A stretch of 64,000 nt of DNA, from contig JACRMH010000022.1 in the NCBI GenBank assembly GCA_016219545.1, positions 101,108 to 165,107 of the forward strand. Reading direction: 5' to 3'. The position numbers and the translations under genes were made by a program. Below the pieces are notes generated by a model that saw nothing but the letters and a program-made list of their open reading frames with translations, did no database searches and was not told the DNA's origin. This document shows positions 19,673-28,622 of this stretch, in pieces (the stretch's first letter is position 1; every line of letters starts with the position of its first letter). The stretch is from Chloroflexota bacterium. GTDB taxonomy: Bacteria; Chloroflexota; Anaerolineae; Anaerolineales; Villigracilaceae.

Positions 19673-20512
19673 TTATCGGTCTCCTTTGGATAAACGGGCT
19701 TCGATGCGGCTTTGCAGGTAACTCAGGAGCAAGGTCATGGCCCAATAGAACATGGCGGCCATGATGAGCGCTTCAAGGTTATGGAATTGAGCACGACCTA
19801 CTTTCGTAGAGCGCCACATCAGTTCGTGGACGAAGCCGGTAACTGAGACGAGGGCCGAGTCTTTGGTCATGGCGATGAATTCGTTGCCCGTGGGTGGTAT
19901 GGCGAAGCGCAGGGCCTGCGGCAGGATGACGCGTTTCATGGTCTGGCCGGGTGTCATGCCGAGGGCGATGGCGGCTTCACGCTGACCCTTGCCAACCGAG
20001 CTTAAACCGGCGCGGAAGATCTCAGACATATAGGCCCCATAATTTAAGCCGAGGGCGATCACACCGGCCCATAATCCGGGAAGAATGATCCCCAATTGAG
20101 GCAGGGCAAGGAAGAAGAAAAAGATTTGAAGATAGAGCGGAGTCCCGCGAATGAGTGAAACGTAAAAAGTGCTTAGTGCATAAATGGGTGGGAAAGTGGA
20201 AAGACGCCCGAGGGCAGCTAGTAGTGCAAGGATCGTGGCCAATACGATCGAAAGCAGGGAGATTTTTATGGTTTGACCAAGTCCGCCCGCAATGAAGACC
20301 AGATTATCCTTAATGAAAGTAGTATCCAGTTGGATGGTTTTAATGCCGAGAATATTTTGCCCGCTAAAGAGGAAGATCAGGATGAGGATCAGCACCATCC
20401 ATGAGAGTGCAACGTTGGCCTTGAATTGTAGTTCCTTACGTTGATTGGCTTCAAAGATCAAGTCCGCTTGTGATTTCGGCGCGTTAGGTTCATTTTTTGC
20501 GAAAAGGTTCAT
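19673..20512 (-). CDS. Polar amino-acid ABC transporter permease (HisM/GlnP-like)
   Basis: [47 protein letters not shown]. Confidence 0.92.
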   Translation of the reverse strand: MNLFAKNEPNAPKSQADLIFEANQRKELQFKANVALSWMVLILILIFLFSGQNILGIKTIQLDTTFIKDNLVFIAGGLGQTIKISLLSIVLATILALLAALGRLSTFPPIYALSTFYVSLIRGTPLYLQIFFFFLALPQLGIILPGLWAGVIALGLNYGAYMSEIFRAGLSSVGKGQREAAIALGMTPGQTMKRVILPQALRFAIPPTGNEFIAMTKDSALVSVTGFVHELMWRSTKVGRAQFHNLEALIMAAMFYWAMTLLLSYLQSRIEARLSKGDR

Positions 20513-20541
20513 TGCGAGTTTTTCCTTTTGTGCAAGAAAAT

Positions 20542-20572
20542 AAAGGGAAGCGGCATTTAGCCGCTTCCCTTT
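20542..20572 (-). terminator. Hairpin between binding-protein and permease genes (attenuator-like)
   Basis: AAAGGGAAGCGGC-atTTA-GCCGCTTCCCTTT perfect 13-bp arms followed by ATTTTC on the minus strand. Confidence 0.7.
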
Positions 20573-20588
20573 ATTGAATTCACCAATT

Positions 20589-21488
20589 TTATTTTATGAG
20601 GCCTTGAGTCAAATCCTTGCCAAACCACTGTGTAGAAAGTCCACTAAGGGTACCATCTGCGTGCAGGGCTGTCAGGATCTTATCCACTTCGGCGAGCAAG
20701 GTGGCTGAGCTGAGGGTTGAGGATTTGTCAAAAGCGGCGGCTAAAACTTCGTTATAGACGGCGTCCCCAAGTTGTTTCACAGGCATTCCAGCCGCAATGT
20801 TAGCATCAACAACAGTCACTGCGGTGACATAGCCTACAAAATCTTCACGTCCGGCTGCCAAAGATTGGGCACATTCCTGGTCGGTTTCAAGCGGTACAGC
20901 GACCACACCAGCAGGTGCTTTGGAATAAATTAAGATTCCAGGTCCCAAATCTCCGCCATTAAGCCAGGTTTCGTAAGTGGTGGAAGTGCCTGCGCATAAT
21001 GCCTTGCCGGCCAGCTCATCCAGTGAAGCAAATGTGGAATCTGCTTTTACTGCGACGACAGCGGGTGTACCGTAATATGGCACACTAAAATCCAATACTT
21101 TCTGGCGATCGGGCAAAATGGTCATTGAGCCGACGCTGACATCCCACTTATCAGACCAGTTACCAGCGGTGATGATATCCCAGGCGGGGGTGGCGAAGCA
21201 GGTTTCGACGCCCAGTCCATCACCGATCTTGTGAGCTACATCTACATCAAAGCCTTGTAATTCGGCGGTGGTCAGTGCATCTGCGGGGCATTTGGTGTCA
21301 GCCGGGCGTTTGCCGTTCGTGTTGAGGAAGGACTGGGGTTCGTAGTTCGGGTCGGTTGAGACCATAATGTAACCACGTTCCTTGATCGCGCCAAGCAGAT
21401 CAGAAGCGGTTGACTTCCCACCACCACATGCAGAAAGCACGAGGGAGGCCAGAACGAGCAGGCTGGCCAGTGTAAACAGTTTTTTCAT
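20589..21488 (-). CDS. Amino-acid ABC transporter substrate-binding lipoprotein
   Basis: Start set at 21488 (MKKLFTLASLLVLASLVLSACGGG lipobox); LQGFDVDVAHKIGDGLGVE, SBP_bac_3 family. Confidence 0.9.
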   Translation of the reverse strand: MKKLFTLASLLVLASLVLSACGGGKSTASDLLGAIKERGYIMVSTDPNYEPQSFLNTNGKRPADTKCPADALTTAELQGFDVDVAHKIGDGLGVETCFATPAWDIITAGNWSDKWDVSVGSMTILPDRQKVLDFSVPYYGTPAVVAVKADSTFASLDELAGKALCAGTSTTYETWLNGGDLGPGILIYSKAPAGVVAVPLETDQECAQSLAAGREDFVGYVTAVTVVDANIAAGMPVKQLGDAVYNEVLAAAFDKSSTLSSATLLAEVDKILTALHADGTLSGLSTQWFGKDLTQGLIK

Positions 21489-21653
21489 TTGCTCCTCCAA
21501 GAGAAATAAAATGATTGGCAACTTTTAAATTGCCACGGGATGATGTTCATCCCGCAGTCCTAAGCATAGACCATTTTTTTCATTTGTGCAAGGATTTTTC
21601 TCTCATAATTTCGTAATGGTACAATTACCCAAAAACCTGTCTGGAGGCGACCC

Positions 21654-22064
21654 ATGTCCGCGATCTTTCCGAGTAAAGAATGGCTCAATGAGTTGGAAGT
21701 GAAACTTAATTCAGATCCAAAATATGCCGATGTTGCCAAAAATTGGGAAGGCGACATATTCATTGTGATCGAACCCAAGGGTAATTTGAAGGAACCCCTC
21801 TCGGTCTATCTGGACCTGTGGCATGGGAAGTGCAAAAAAGTGGAATACAACCCTGCGGCAGGGACCTACCCAAAACCAACCTTTACGCTGACGGCCAACT
21901 ATGACGATATTAAAGACATCGCCACCGGAAAATTAAACCCCATGACAGCCATGATGACCATGAAATTAAAAGTAAAAGGCAACATGGGTTACATGATGCG
22001 AAACGTCCCCACCGTATTGGACTTTGTCCGCTGTTTGCAGGAAGTAACAACGGAAATTCTTTAG
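21654..22064 (+). CDS. SCP-2 sterol-transfer-family protein
   Basis: TFTLTANYDDIKDIATGKLNPMTAMMTMKLKVKGNMGYMM. Confidence 0.8.
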   Translation: MSAIFPSKEWLNELEVKLNSDPKYADVAKNWEGDIFIVIEPKGNLKEPLSVYLDLWHGKCKKVEYNPAAGTYPKPTFTLTANYDDIKDIATGKLNPMTAMMTMKLKVKGNMGYMMRNVPTVLDFVRCLQEVTTEIL

Positions 22065-22066
22065 GC

Positions 22067-22130
22067 GTTGAAAGTTGAAGGTTACAGGTTGAAAGTCAAA
22101 CTTGTAACCTTCAACTTGTAACCTTCAACT
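22067..22130. repeat. Inverted heptad array filling the gap between the SCP-2 and AOR genes
   Basis: GTTGAAA GTTGAAG GTTACAG GTTGAAA / (G)TCAAAC TTGTAAC CTTCAAC TTGTAAC CTTCAAC. Confidence 0.85.
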
Positions 22131-22133
22131 CAA

Positions 22134-23951
22134 ATGCAACCCATCCTCAAAATAAATCTCACCACCAACGCAACCGAAGAATTTGTCATCCCAAAAGAGT
22201 GGGTGAACGAATTTCTCGGCGGAGCATCCCTTGCCGCACGGATTCTGTATCCGTATCTCACCAAGGAACTTGACCCGTTATCAGCAGAATCACCGTTGCT
22301 CTTTATCACCGGTCCGCTTACAGGGACGAATGGCCCGACCACTGGTCGCTTTGTGATCTGTGGGAAAGGTCCCGCCACGAACTTGTGGGCTGAATCCAAC
22401 ATCGGCGGCTTCTGGGGACCAGAACTGCGCGCGGCGGGTTACGATGGATTATGGATCACAGGGAAATCTCAAAGCCCGGTCTATCTTTGGATCGAAGACG
22501 GCAGGCTTGAGGTCAGGAATGCGGCGAGTGTTTGGGGTAAGGATATTTATCAGACTCAGGAAATGATCAAAGAAGAAGTCGGAGTCAAAGGCGCGCATGT
22601 CGCCGTGATCGGAGAAGGCGGGGAGAACGGCGTCTTGTATGCATCCATTGCGTGTGACCATGGACGCTTTGCCGGGCGCACTGGACTCGGCGCGGTGATG
22701 GGCTCGAAGAATCTCAAAGCCGTTGCGGTGCATGGTACGAAGAAAATTGCAGTTGCGGACTTTGAACGTTATTCCGCGTTGCGTTCCGAAGCTAACCGCA
22801 CGCTTAAGCAGGATAATGAAACGAAAATTTTTCACGAACTCGGCACGGCAGGCGGAGCAAATTTCGCGGAATATCTCGGGCAAATGCCTTCGAAATATTA
22901 TCATCAAGGTTCCTTTGAAGGCGTGGACAATGTCTCCGGCTCGAAGATGGCCGAAAGTATTCTAGTTGGGACGAGCGCCTGTCAGGGTTGTGTCATCGCT
23001 TGTGGACGTGTGGTGAATCTCGGCGACGGAAAAAAACGCAAGGGTCCTGAGTACGAAACCATTGTCGGCTTTGGACCGAACCTTTTAATTGATGACCTCG
23101 CTGAAACCGTGCGGCTCGGTGAACTGTGTGACCTGTATGGCATGGATGTTATCAGCACGGCCAACACGATTGGGTTGGCTTTTTATTTGTATGAATTGGG
23201 CAGGTTGACTAAAGAAGATACCGGCGGTATTGAACTGACTTGGGGAAATTTCATGGCAGTGCGTCAGCTAATCCCCATGATCGCACATCGTGAAGGGATC
23301 GGCGAATTGCTTGCGCGCGGGTCACGTCAATTCGGCGCAGCATTCAATGCGGAAGATGAAGCCGTGCAGGTGAATGGACTCGAGGTGGCATACCACGATC
23401 CGCGTGGTGTTTCTGGCATGGCTCTGACCTATGCCACCAGTCCGCGCGGCGCTTGCCATAACCAGTCAGATTATTTCTTTGTGGATTGGGGACATACCAA
23501 CGAACAGATCGGCATTGAATTCTTTGAACGTCATGTGCAGTCAGAGAAGGCGGCGAACGTGGCGCGCCATCAAAATTGGCGGACCGTCTTCAACTCGGCG
23601 GTGATGTGTATCTTTGCGAATGTGGAACCCAAAATGCAGGTGGACCTGGTCAATGCGGCCTGCGGCCTGGATTGGACTCTCGCCGATATGATGAAGTCCG
23701 GCGAGCGCGCCTGGAATCTCAAACGCGCCATCAATAACCGCATGGGGTTGACCCGAGCGAATGATAAATTACCCAAGGCATTTCTCGAACCCTACAAAGA
23801 AGGCGGAGCGGCTGGATTTGTCCCTGATTTGCCTGCCATGCTTAACGCCTACTATGAAGCGCGGGGTTGGGATAAGGAAAGCGGGAAGCCCTCTGAAGAG
23901 AAGTTGATCGAGTTGGGGCTGGGGGATGTGGCGAAGGAGTTGTGGGATTAA
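22134..23951 (+). CDS. Aldehyde ferredoxin oxidoreductase (tungsten-dependent family)
   Basis: GPLTGTNGPTTGRFVICGKGPATNLWAESNIGGFWGPELRAAGYDGLWITGKS, CQGCVIACGR Fe-S motif. Confidence 0.92.
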   Translation: MQPILKINLTTNATEEFVIPKEWVNEFLGGASLAARILYPYLTKELDPLSAESPLLFITGPLTGTNGPTTGRFVICGKGPATNLWAESNIGGFWGPELRAAGYDGLWITGKSQSPVYLWIEDGRLEVRNAASVWGKDIYQTQEMIKEEVGVKGAHVAVIGEGGENGVLYASIACDHGRFAGRTGLGAVMGSKNLKAVAVHGTKKIAVADFERYSALRSEANRTLKQDNETKIFHELGTAGGANFAEYLGQMPSKYYHQGSFEGVDNVSGSKMAESILVGTSACQGCVIACGRVVNLGDGKKRKGPEYETIVGFGPNLLIDDLAETVRLGELCDLYGMDVISTANTIGLAFYLYELGRLTKEDTGGIELTWGNFMAVRQLIPMIAHREGIGELLARGSRQFGAAFNAEDEAVQVNGLEVAYHDPRGVSGMALTYATSPRGACHNQSDYFFVDWGHTNEQIGIEFFERHVQSEKAANVARHQNWRTVFNSAVMCIFANVEPKMQVDLVNAACGLDWTLADMMKSGERAWNLKRAINNRMGLTRANDKLPKAFLEPYKEGGAAGFVPDLPAMLNAYYEARGWDKESGKPSEEKLIELGLGDVAKELWD

Positions 23952-23958
23952 TTGATTC

Positions 23959-23997
23959 AGACCTGACAGGTTTCCAAAACCTGTCAGGTCTTTTTTA
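23959..23997 (+). terminator. Terminator/word palindrome downstream of AOR
   Basis: AGACCTGACAGGTTT-cca-AAACCTGTCAGGTCT then TTTTT. Confidence 0.8.
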
Positions 23998-26900
23998 TTT
24001 CCCAGTCAAAATCAAAAAAGCTTTGACTACTTCGGGATCAAAATGTTTTCCCGACTCGGCGCGAATATGCTGGAATACTTTCTCTTTTGGCCAGCCGGGA
24101 CGATAAGAACGATTTGAAAGCAAGGCATCCCAAACATCCACTACAGCAAAAATCCGTGCAACCAGCGGGATTTGTACCCCTTTAAGTCCACGCGGGTAGC
24201 CCGTTCCATCCCATTTTTCATGATGGCAGTAGGGAATATCCAATGCTGATTTTAAATATTCAATTGATGAAAGCATATTATATGCATGGACAGGATGCTG
24301 GCGCATAATTATCCACTCCTCATCTGTAAGCTTGCCTGGTTTGAGTAGAATTGAATCAGGGATTCCTAATTTGCCAATATCGTGCAGGAGCGCCCCACGA
24401 TGGACGTGAACTTGTTCCGTTTCTGATATGCCTATTAGATTTGCGAGTCGCAAAGCCATTTCGGTTACCCGCAAAGTATGCCCTTCAGTCTCATGATCGC
24501 GCAGATCCATAGCGCGAGACCATCCTTCGATGGTTGCATCATAAGCTTGAAGGAGTTCCTTGTTCGAATTTTGCAGGTTATCAAAAAGCCGGGCATTACT
24601 TATGGCTACAGCAGCCTGTCCAGCTAAAGCATTCAAGAAATCGAGCCATTCCTGATCGCGTTTAACAATTGACCGTTGGTAGACCTCCAACACGCCGATT
24701 ACTTCCCCCTTGATTATTAAGGGTATACCAAAATAGCTGACAAATTTCTCATCTTTTAGGAAGCTGGTGAGAAATAAATCCCCAGACTCATCTTTTGGAT
24801 TAGGAAATTTCACAATTCGCTTTTCAATCGCTGCCCTGCCAGCATAACTCTCGCCTAATTTAACATGGGCCGTTTTGACGGCATCTGTCTGAAAACCATC
24901 TCCGGCAGCAAATTCAAGCGCATTCGTGTTGAAATTAATCAGTAGGACCGCAGCCGCATCTACTGCAAGCAGAGAGACGGCCTTTGCGATCAGGGCATTC
25001 AGACTGGGCTGCATGTCAAAATCAGATGCGATTGTACGGTCAATATCCTGCAGGGCAGTCAAATAATTAATCTGGCGGTGAATCTTTTCCTCCGCCTGCT
25101 TGCGCGCGGTGATGTCTGTAAAAACAGCCATTGTGCCATTAAAGCGCCCGTTTTCAAAGAGTGGACTGCCGCTTACCAACATGTTAACCCGTTTCCCGCT
25201 TTTGTGCAGAAAATCTATTTCATATTGTGAAGCCTGCCCAGTCGCACGCCGACTATCAGATTCATTAATAATTTCATGTTGATCGGCCGGGATGAATTTT
25301 GTCCAATGCAAGCCGAGGAACTCCTCAGGAAGGTATCCGGTAATGGCTGTGACGGCCGGGTTTATATAGCTAAAATTACCCTCATTGTTTTGGACCACGA
25401 TTCCTTCCGCCATATTGTTGATCAGATTCTCATCAAAATCTTTCAAGCGCCTGATCTCATCTTCAGCCTGTTTGCGCTCAGTGATGTCGCGCACGATGGC
25501 AGTATACAGGTTTCGCCCGCCAAGTTCAAGTTTTGAGATGGAGACTTCGCTCGGAAATTCCTCACCATCAGCTCGCAGAGAGATAAACGTTAATGCCGGG
25601 TTATTCATTGAGCGTCTGGTTAGATTGGATTCCCCAAAAGAGCGTACCGATGCCTTATGCCGGTCGCGATAATAATCAGCGATAAAGCGATCAAGGCTTC
25701 CTCCGATGGCCTCACTGGCTGTGCATCTAAACATCTTCTCGGCTGCGGGATTGAAAATGACTATTTTCTGATCTTCATCAATCGTGATAATGGCGTCCAT
25801 CGTTGTATTAAATATGCCTTCCAATTGCATTTGGCTACCCCGAAGCGAATCTTCGGCTATTTTGCGTTCAGTGATGTCGCGCGCCATACCGCGCACAATG
25901 GGAACAGTCCTGCCTTCAGCCCGCAAAGTATTGTTGTATTCCCAGATGCGGGTTTCGCCTGTGGCTGTCTGTATTTGCATGAGGCCGCGCGCATGGCCTG
26001 CAGTTTGCATCTTTTTCAAATATGCGCTGAAAAAGCGGCGCGTCTGGGGTGTGAGCAGGTCAGCCAGGTTCATTTGTAACAACTCTACGCGCGAATATCC
26101 GGTCAGCAGGATCGCTGCTTCATTCGCCGAGAGGAGCTTCCCTTCGAGGTCGTGCGTGCAAATCAAATCCTGGCTGTTCTCCACCAGGTCACGATAACGG
26201 TCTTCGCTCTCTTGGAACTTCTCTTCCGCTTGTTTGCGCTCGGTGATATCGCGATTCACACTGACATATCCCGTGATCTGCCCTCGATCATCATGCAACA
26301 CGATGGAAGAAACCTCCACATTGATCCTGATACCGTCCTTTCGTGCCTGAGTCGCTTCGCCGCTCCAGCGCCCCAATGCTGCGATCTCACTCCTCATCTT
26401 TTCTGCATCTGCTTCGGGCCATTGGGTCTGGACGATTTCCAGCCCGTTACGCCCGATGGCTTCCTCAGCCTTCCAGCCATACATGGATTCTGCCGCCGCA
26501 TTCCAGGCTGTGATTCGAAAATTCGAGTCGGAGGCAACAATGGCGTCGTTCACATTGCTTAGGAGTCTCGCATGATAGGAAAGTTCGGCCTCCGCCCGTT
26601 TGCTCTCGGTAATATCAATCGCCGATGTGAGCATGCACGGTGAGCCGTTAATCATGATAACTTCACCGGAAAATAGGGAAGTTCGTTCGCGGTTATCTTT
26701 TAGATGTACAACCACCTCGATATTTTCAAAACGACCCTGATCACGCATCCTCTGAGCGAAGCGGGCATGGTCTTCCGGGGAAATGATTCCCAATTCCAGC
26801 GCTGTTTTGCCAATGATCTGGTCGCGGGTAAGCCCGATGTTGGCGATGTATCTGTTATTAACATCAATTAGCCTTCCATCTTCGATGGCGCTCAAGCCCA

Positions 26901-27813
26901 TCGGAATGGGGGCGTGTTTAAAGACCTCGGAGAATTTTGCTTCGCTCTCGTGCAGGGCTTCTTGCAGAAGACTGTGCTCGGTCACATCGCGGATGATTGC
27001 GGCATACAACTTGCGACCTATAATCTCAAGACGTGAAATTGAAATTTCGGCAGGGAATGCATCGCCGTTTGCCCGTAAACAGGTTAACGTCAAAGGCGGT
27101 GATTTCATCGAACGCTTTGTGACTCCCGACTCGCCAAAAGCGCGTACAAGTTCCCTATGCTTCGCTCGGGCATCTGGAGGCATGAAACGATCCAGGGTTT
27201 GCCCGATGACTTCGCCGGTTGAAATTCTAAACACCAGTTCTGCGGCGGGGTTGAAAATGACAATTTGCTGATTCTCGTCGATGACAATGATCGCATCCAT
27301 GGTTGAGTTGAAAATACTTTCCAACAGGCGCTGGTGAACCTGAAGCGGATGTTCATCCACTACGGCGAGGTTCGCAGTAGCTGTTTTTTTCTTGCGTGTG
27401 ATCTTTTTCATTTTATTTCCTGAAGTCTGTTCTTCACTGCGGTTTCTAAAAAGGGATTCAAGAATCGGCATCAACTCTTTGTGCATCTGAGATTTGTTGA
27501 TAAACGCGTGCGCGCCAGCCTGCAATGCGGCGGCGCGATACGATTCCGACTCCATGATGGTGAGCACGATAATCTTTGCATTGGGCAAGTGCTCATTGAA
27601 AAGTGGAATCAGGTCCAGCCCCGACCGTTCGCCGAGGTTGATATCCAGCAGGATCACCTGCGGATTCAACGCGACAGACTTTGCCAGGGCATCTTCTGCG
27701 TGGATTGCGAAGCCAACTACTTCGATGGAGTCTTGAATTTGTAAATAGTCCTGCGCCGCTTCCAGAAAATACGGGCTGTCGTCCACGAGCAGGGTGCGGA
27801 TGGGGTTAAACAT
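23995..27813 (-). CDS. REC-multiPAS-GAF-HD-GYP response regulator (putative c-di-GMP phosphodiesterase)
   Basis: N-terminal receiver (LLVDDSPYF..ILLDINLGERSGLDLI), several PAS/PAC repeats ending DITERKQAE, GAF, HD-GYP ([39 protein letters not shown]). Confidence 0.9.
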   Translation of the reverse strand: MFNPIRTLLVDDSPYFLEAAQDYLQIQDSIEVVGFAIHAEDALAKSVALNPQVILLDINLGERSGLDLIPLFNEHLPNAKIIVLTIMESESYRAAALQAGAHAFINKSQMHKELMPILESLFRNRSEEQTSGNKMKKITRKKKTATANLAVVDEHPLQVHQRLLESIFNSTMDAIIVIDENQQIVIFNPAAELVFRISTGEVIGQTLDRFMPPDARAKHRELVRAFGESGVTKRSMKSPPLTLTCLRANGDAFPAEISISRLEIIGRKLYAAIIRDVTEHSLLQEALHESEAKFSEVFKHAPIPMGLSAIEDGRLIDVNNRYIANIGLTRDQIIGKTALELGIISPEDHARFAQRMRDQGRFENIEVVVHLKDNRERTSLFSGEVIMINGSPCMLTSAIDITESKRAEAELSYHARLLSNVNDAIVASDSNFRITAWNAAAESMYGWKAEEAIGRNGLEIVQTQWPEADAEKMRSEIAALGRWSGEATQARKDGIRINVEVSSIVLHDDRGQITGYVSVNRDITERKQAEEKFQESEDRYRDLVENSQDLICTHDLEGKLLSANEAAILLTGYSRVELLQMNLADLLTPQTRRFFSAYLKKMQTAGHARGLMQIQTATGETRIWEYNNTLRAEGRTVPIVRGMARDITERKIAEDSLRGSQMQLEGIFNTTMDAIITIDEDQKIVIFNPAAEKMFRCTASEAIGGSLDRFIADYYRDRHKASVRSFGESNLTRRSMNNPALTFISLRADGEEFPSEVSISKLELGGRNLYTAIVRDITERKQAEDEIRRLKDFDENLINNMAEGIVVQNNEGNFSYINPAVTAITGYLPEEFLGLHWTKFIPADQHEIINESDSRRATGQASQYEIDFLHKSGKRVNMLVSGSPLFENGRFNGTMAVFTDITARKQAEEKIHRQINYLTALQDIDRTIASDFDMQPSLNALIAKAVSLLAVDAAAVLLINFNTNALEFAAGDGFQTDAVKTAHVKLGESYAGRAAIEKRIVKFPNPKDESGDLFLTSFLKDEKFVSYFGIPLIIKGEVIGVLEVYQRSIVKRDQEWLDFLNALAGQAAVAISNARLFDNLQNSNKELLQAYDATIEGWSRAMDLRDHETEGHTLRVTEMALRLANLIGISETEQVHVHRGALLHDIGKLGIPDSILLKPGKLTDEEWIIMRQHPVHAYNMLSSIEYLKSALDIPYCHHEKWDGTGYPRGLKGVQIPLVARIFAVVDVWDALLSNRSYRPGWPKEKVFQHIRAESGKHFDPEVVKAFLILTGK

Positions 27814-27937
27814 AAGTGCCTCTGGTGTCGTAAAAGTTATTCATTCACTTCTACGATACCAGAGGCGCTGTCAAGAGGCTATTCGAGTGTGTACGGTAAT
27901 TGAAGGGACTTTGCCCCGTATTGTTTCACCCATTGAA

Positions 27938-27970
27938 AAACCCTAAAGGTTTTGAAAACCTTTAGGGTTT
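27938..27970. repeat. Word palindrome adjacent to the response-regulator stop
   Basis: AAACCCTAAAGGTTTT-g-AAAACCTTTAGGGTTT, perfect 16-bp arms. Confidence 0.8.
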
Positions 27971-27977
27971 GCCTTTT

Positions 27978-28622
27978 TCATTCCACCATGCCCTTTTTCA
28001 CGGCATACTTCACTAGCTCGGTCTGCGATTTTAAACCGAGTTTTTTCATCAAATTTCCGCGGTGCATTTCGACGGTGCGCGCACTGAGCGAGAGCCGCTC
28101 GGCGATGTGCGGGTTGCTCAAGCCTTCAGCGGCGAGTTGAAAGATTTCGCGTTCGCGCTGGGTGAGCGTATCGTAGGGGTCTTCGGCGCGTGAATCCTGG
28201 GCGCGCTGGATGTAGGCTTGAAGGGCGCGTTCGTTGAGCGACGGGCTGAGATATAAATTCCCAGCCAGCGCTTCGCGGATGGCGTGGATCAAATCACTGG
28301 AGGAACTCTTCTTGAGCACGTACCCCGCCACACCTGCCGCCAACGCCTCGACCACATAGGACTCGGCGTCGTGCATCGAGAGCACGATCACTCTCGTAGC
28401 TGGGGAAATGCCCTTCGCGCGCCGCGCAACTTCCAGCCCCGAAAGACCCGGCATCATCATATCCACGATCAACATATCAGGCTTGTGCTTTTCAAGCAAT
28501 TGAAGCGCATCCAAGCCATCGCTTGTTTCAGCGATCACGTGGAAATCGGGTTGTGTTTCGAGCAGAAGGTGCAGGGCTTCGCGCACGATTTGATGGTCAT
28601 CGGCAAGGAGGATTGTGGTCAT
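27978..28622 (-). CDS. NarL/FixJ-type response regulator with LuxR HTH
   Basis: REC (LLADDHQIVREALHLLLE, MLIVDMMMPGLSGLEV) and HTH (LTQREREIFQLAAEGLSNPHIAERLSLSARTVEMHRGNLMKKLGLKSQTELVKYA). Confidence 0.93.
   Translation of the reverse strand: MTTILLADDHQIVREALHLLLETQPDFHVIAETSDGLDALQLLEKHKPDMLIVDMMMPGLSGLEVARRAKGISPATRVIVLSMHDAESYVVEALAAGVAGYVLKKSSSSDLIHAIREALAGNLYLSPSLNERALQAYIQRAQDSRAEDPYDTLTQREREIFQLAAEGLSNPHIAERLSLSARTVEMHRGNLMKKLGLKSQTELVKYAVKKGMVE

Noticed and set aside
22067-22130. Heptad arrays (also at 33561 and 34850) as CRISPR arrays
   Set aside because: Units are 7-9 nt with no spacers and with inverted symmetry; no cas genes are present in the window.
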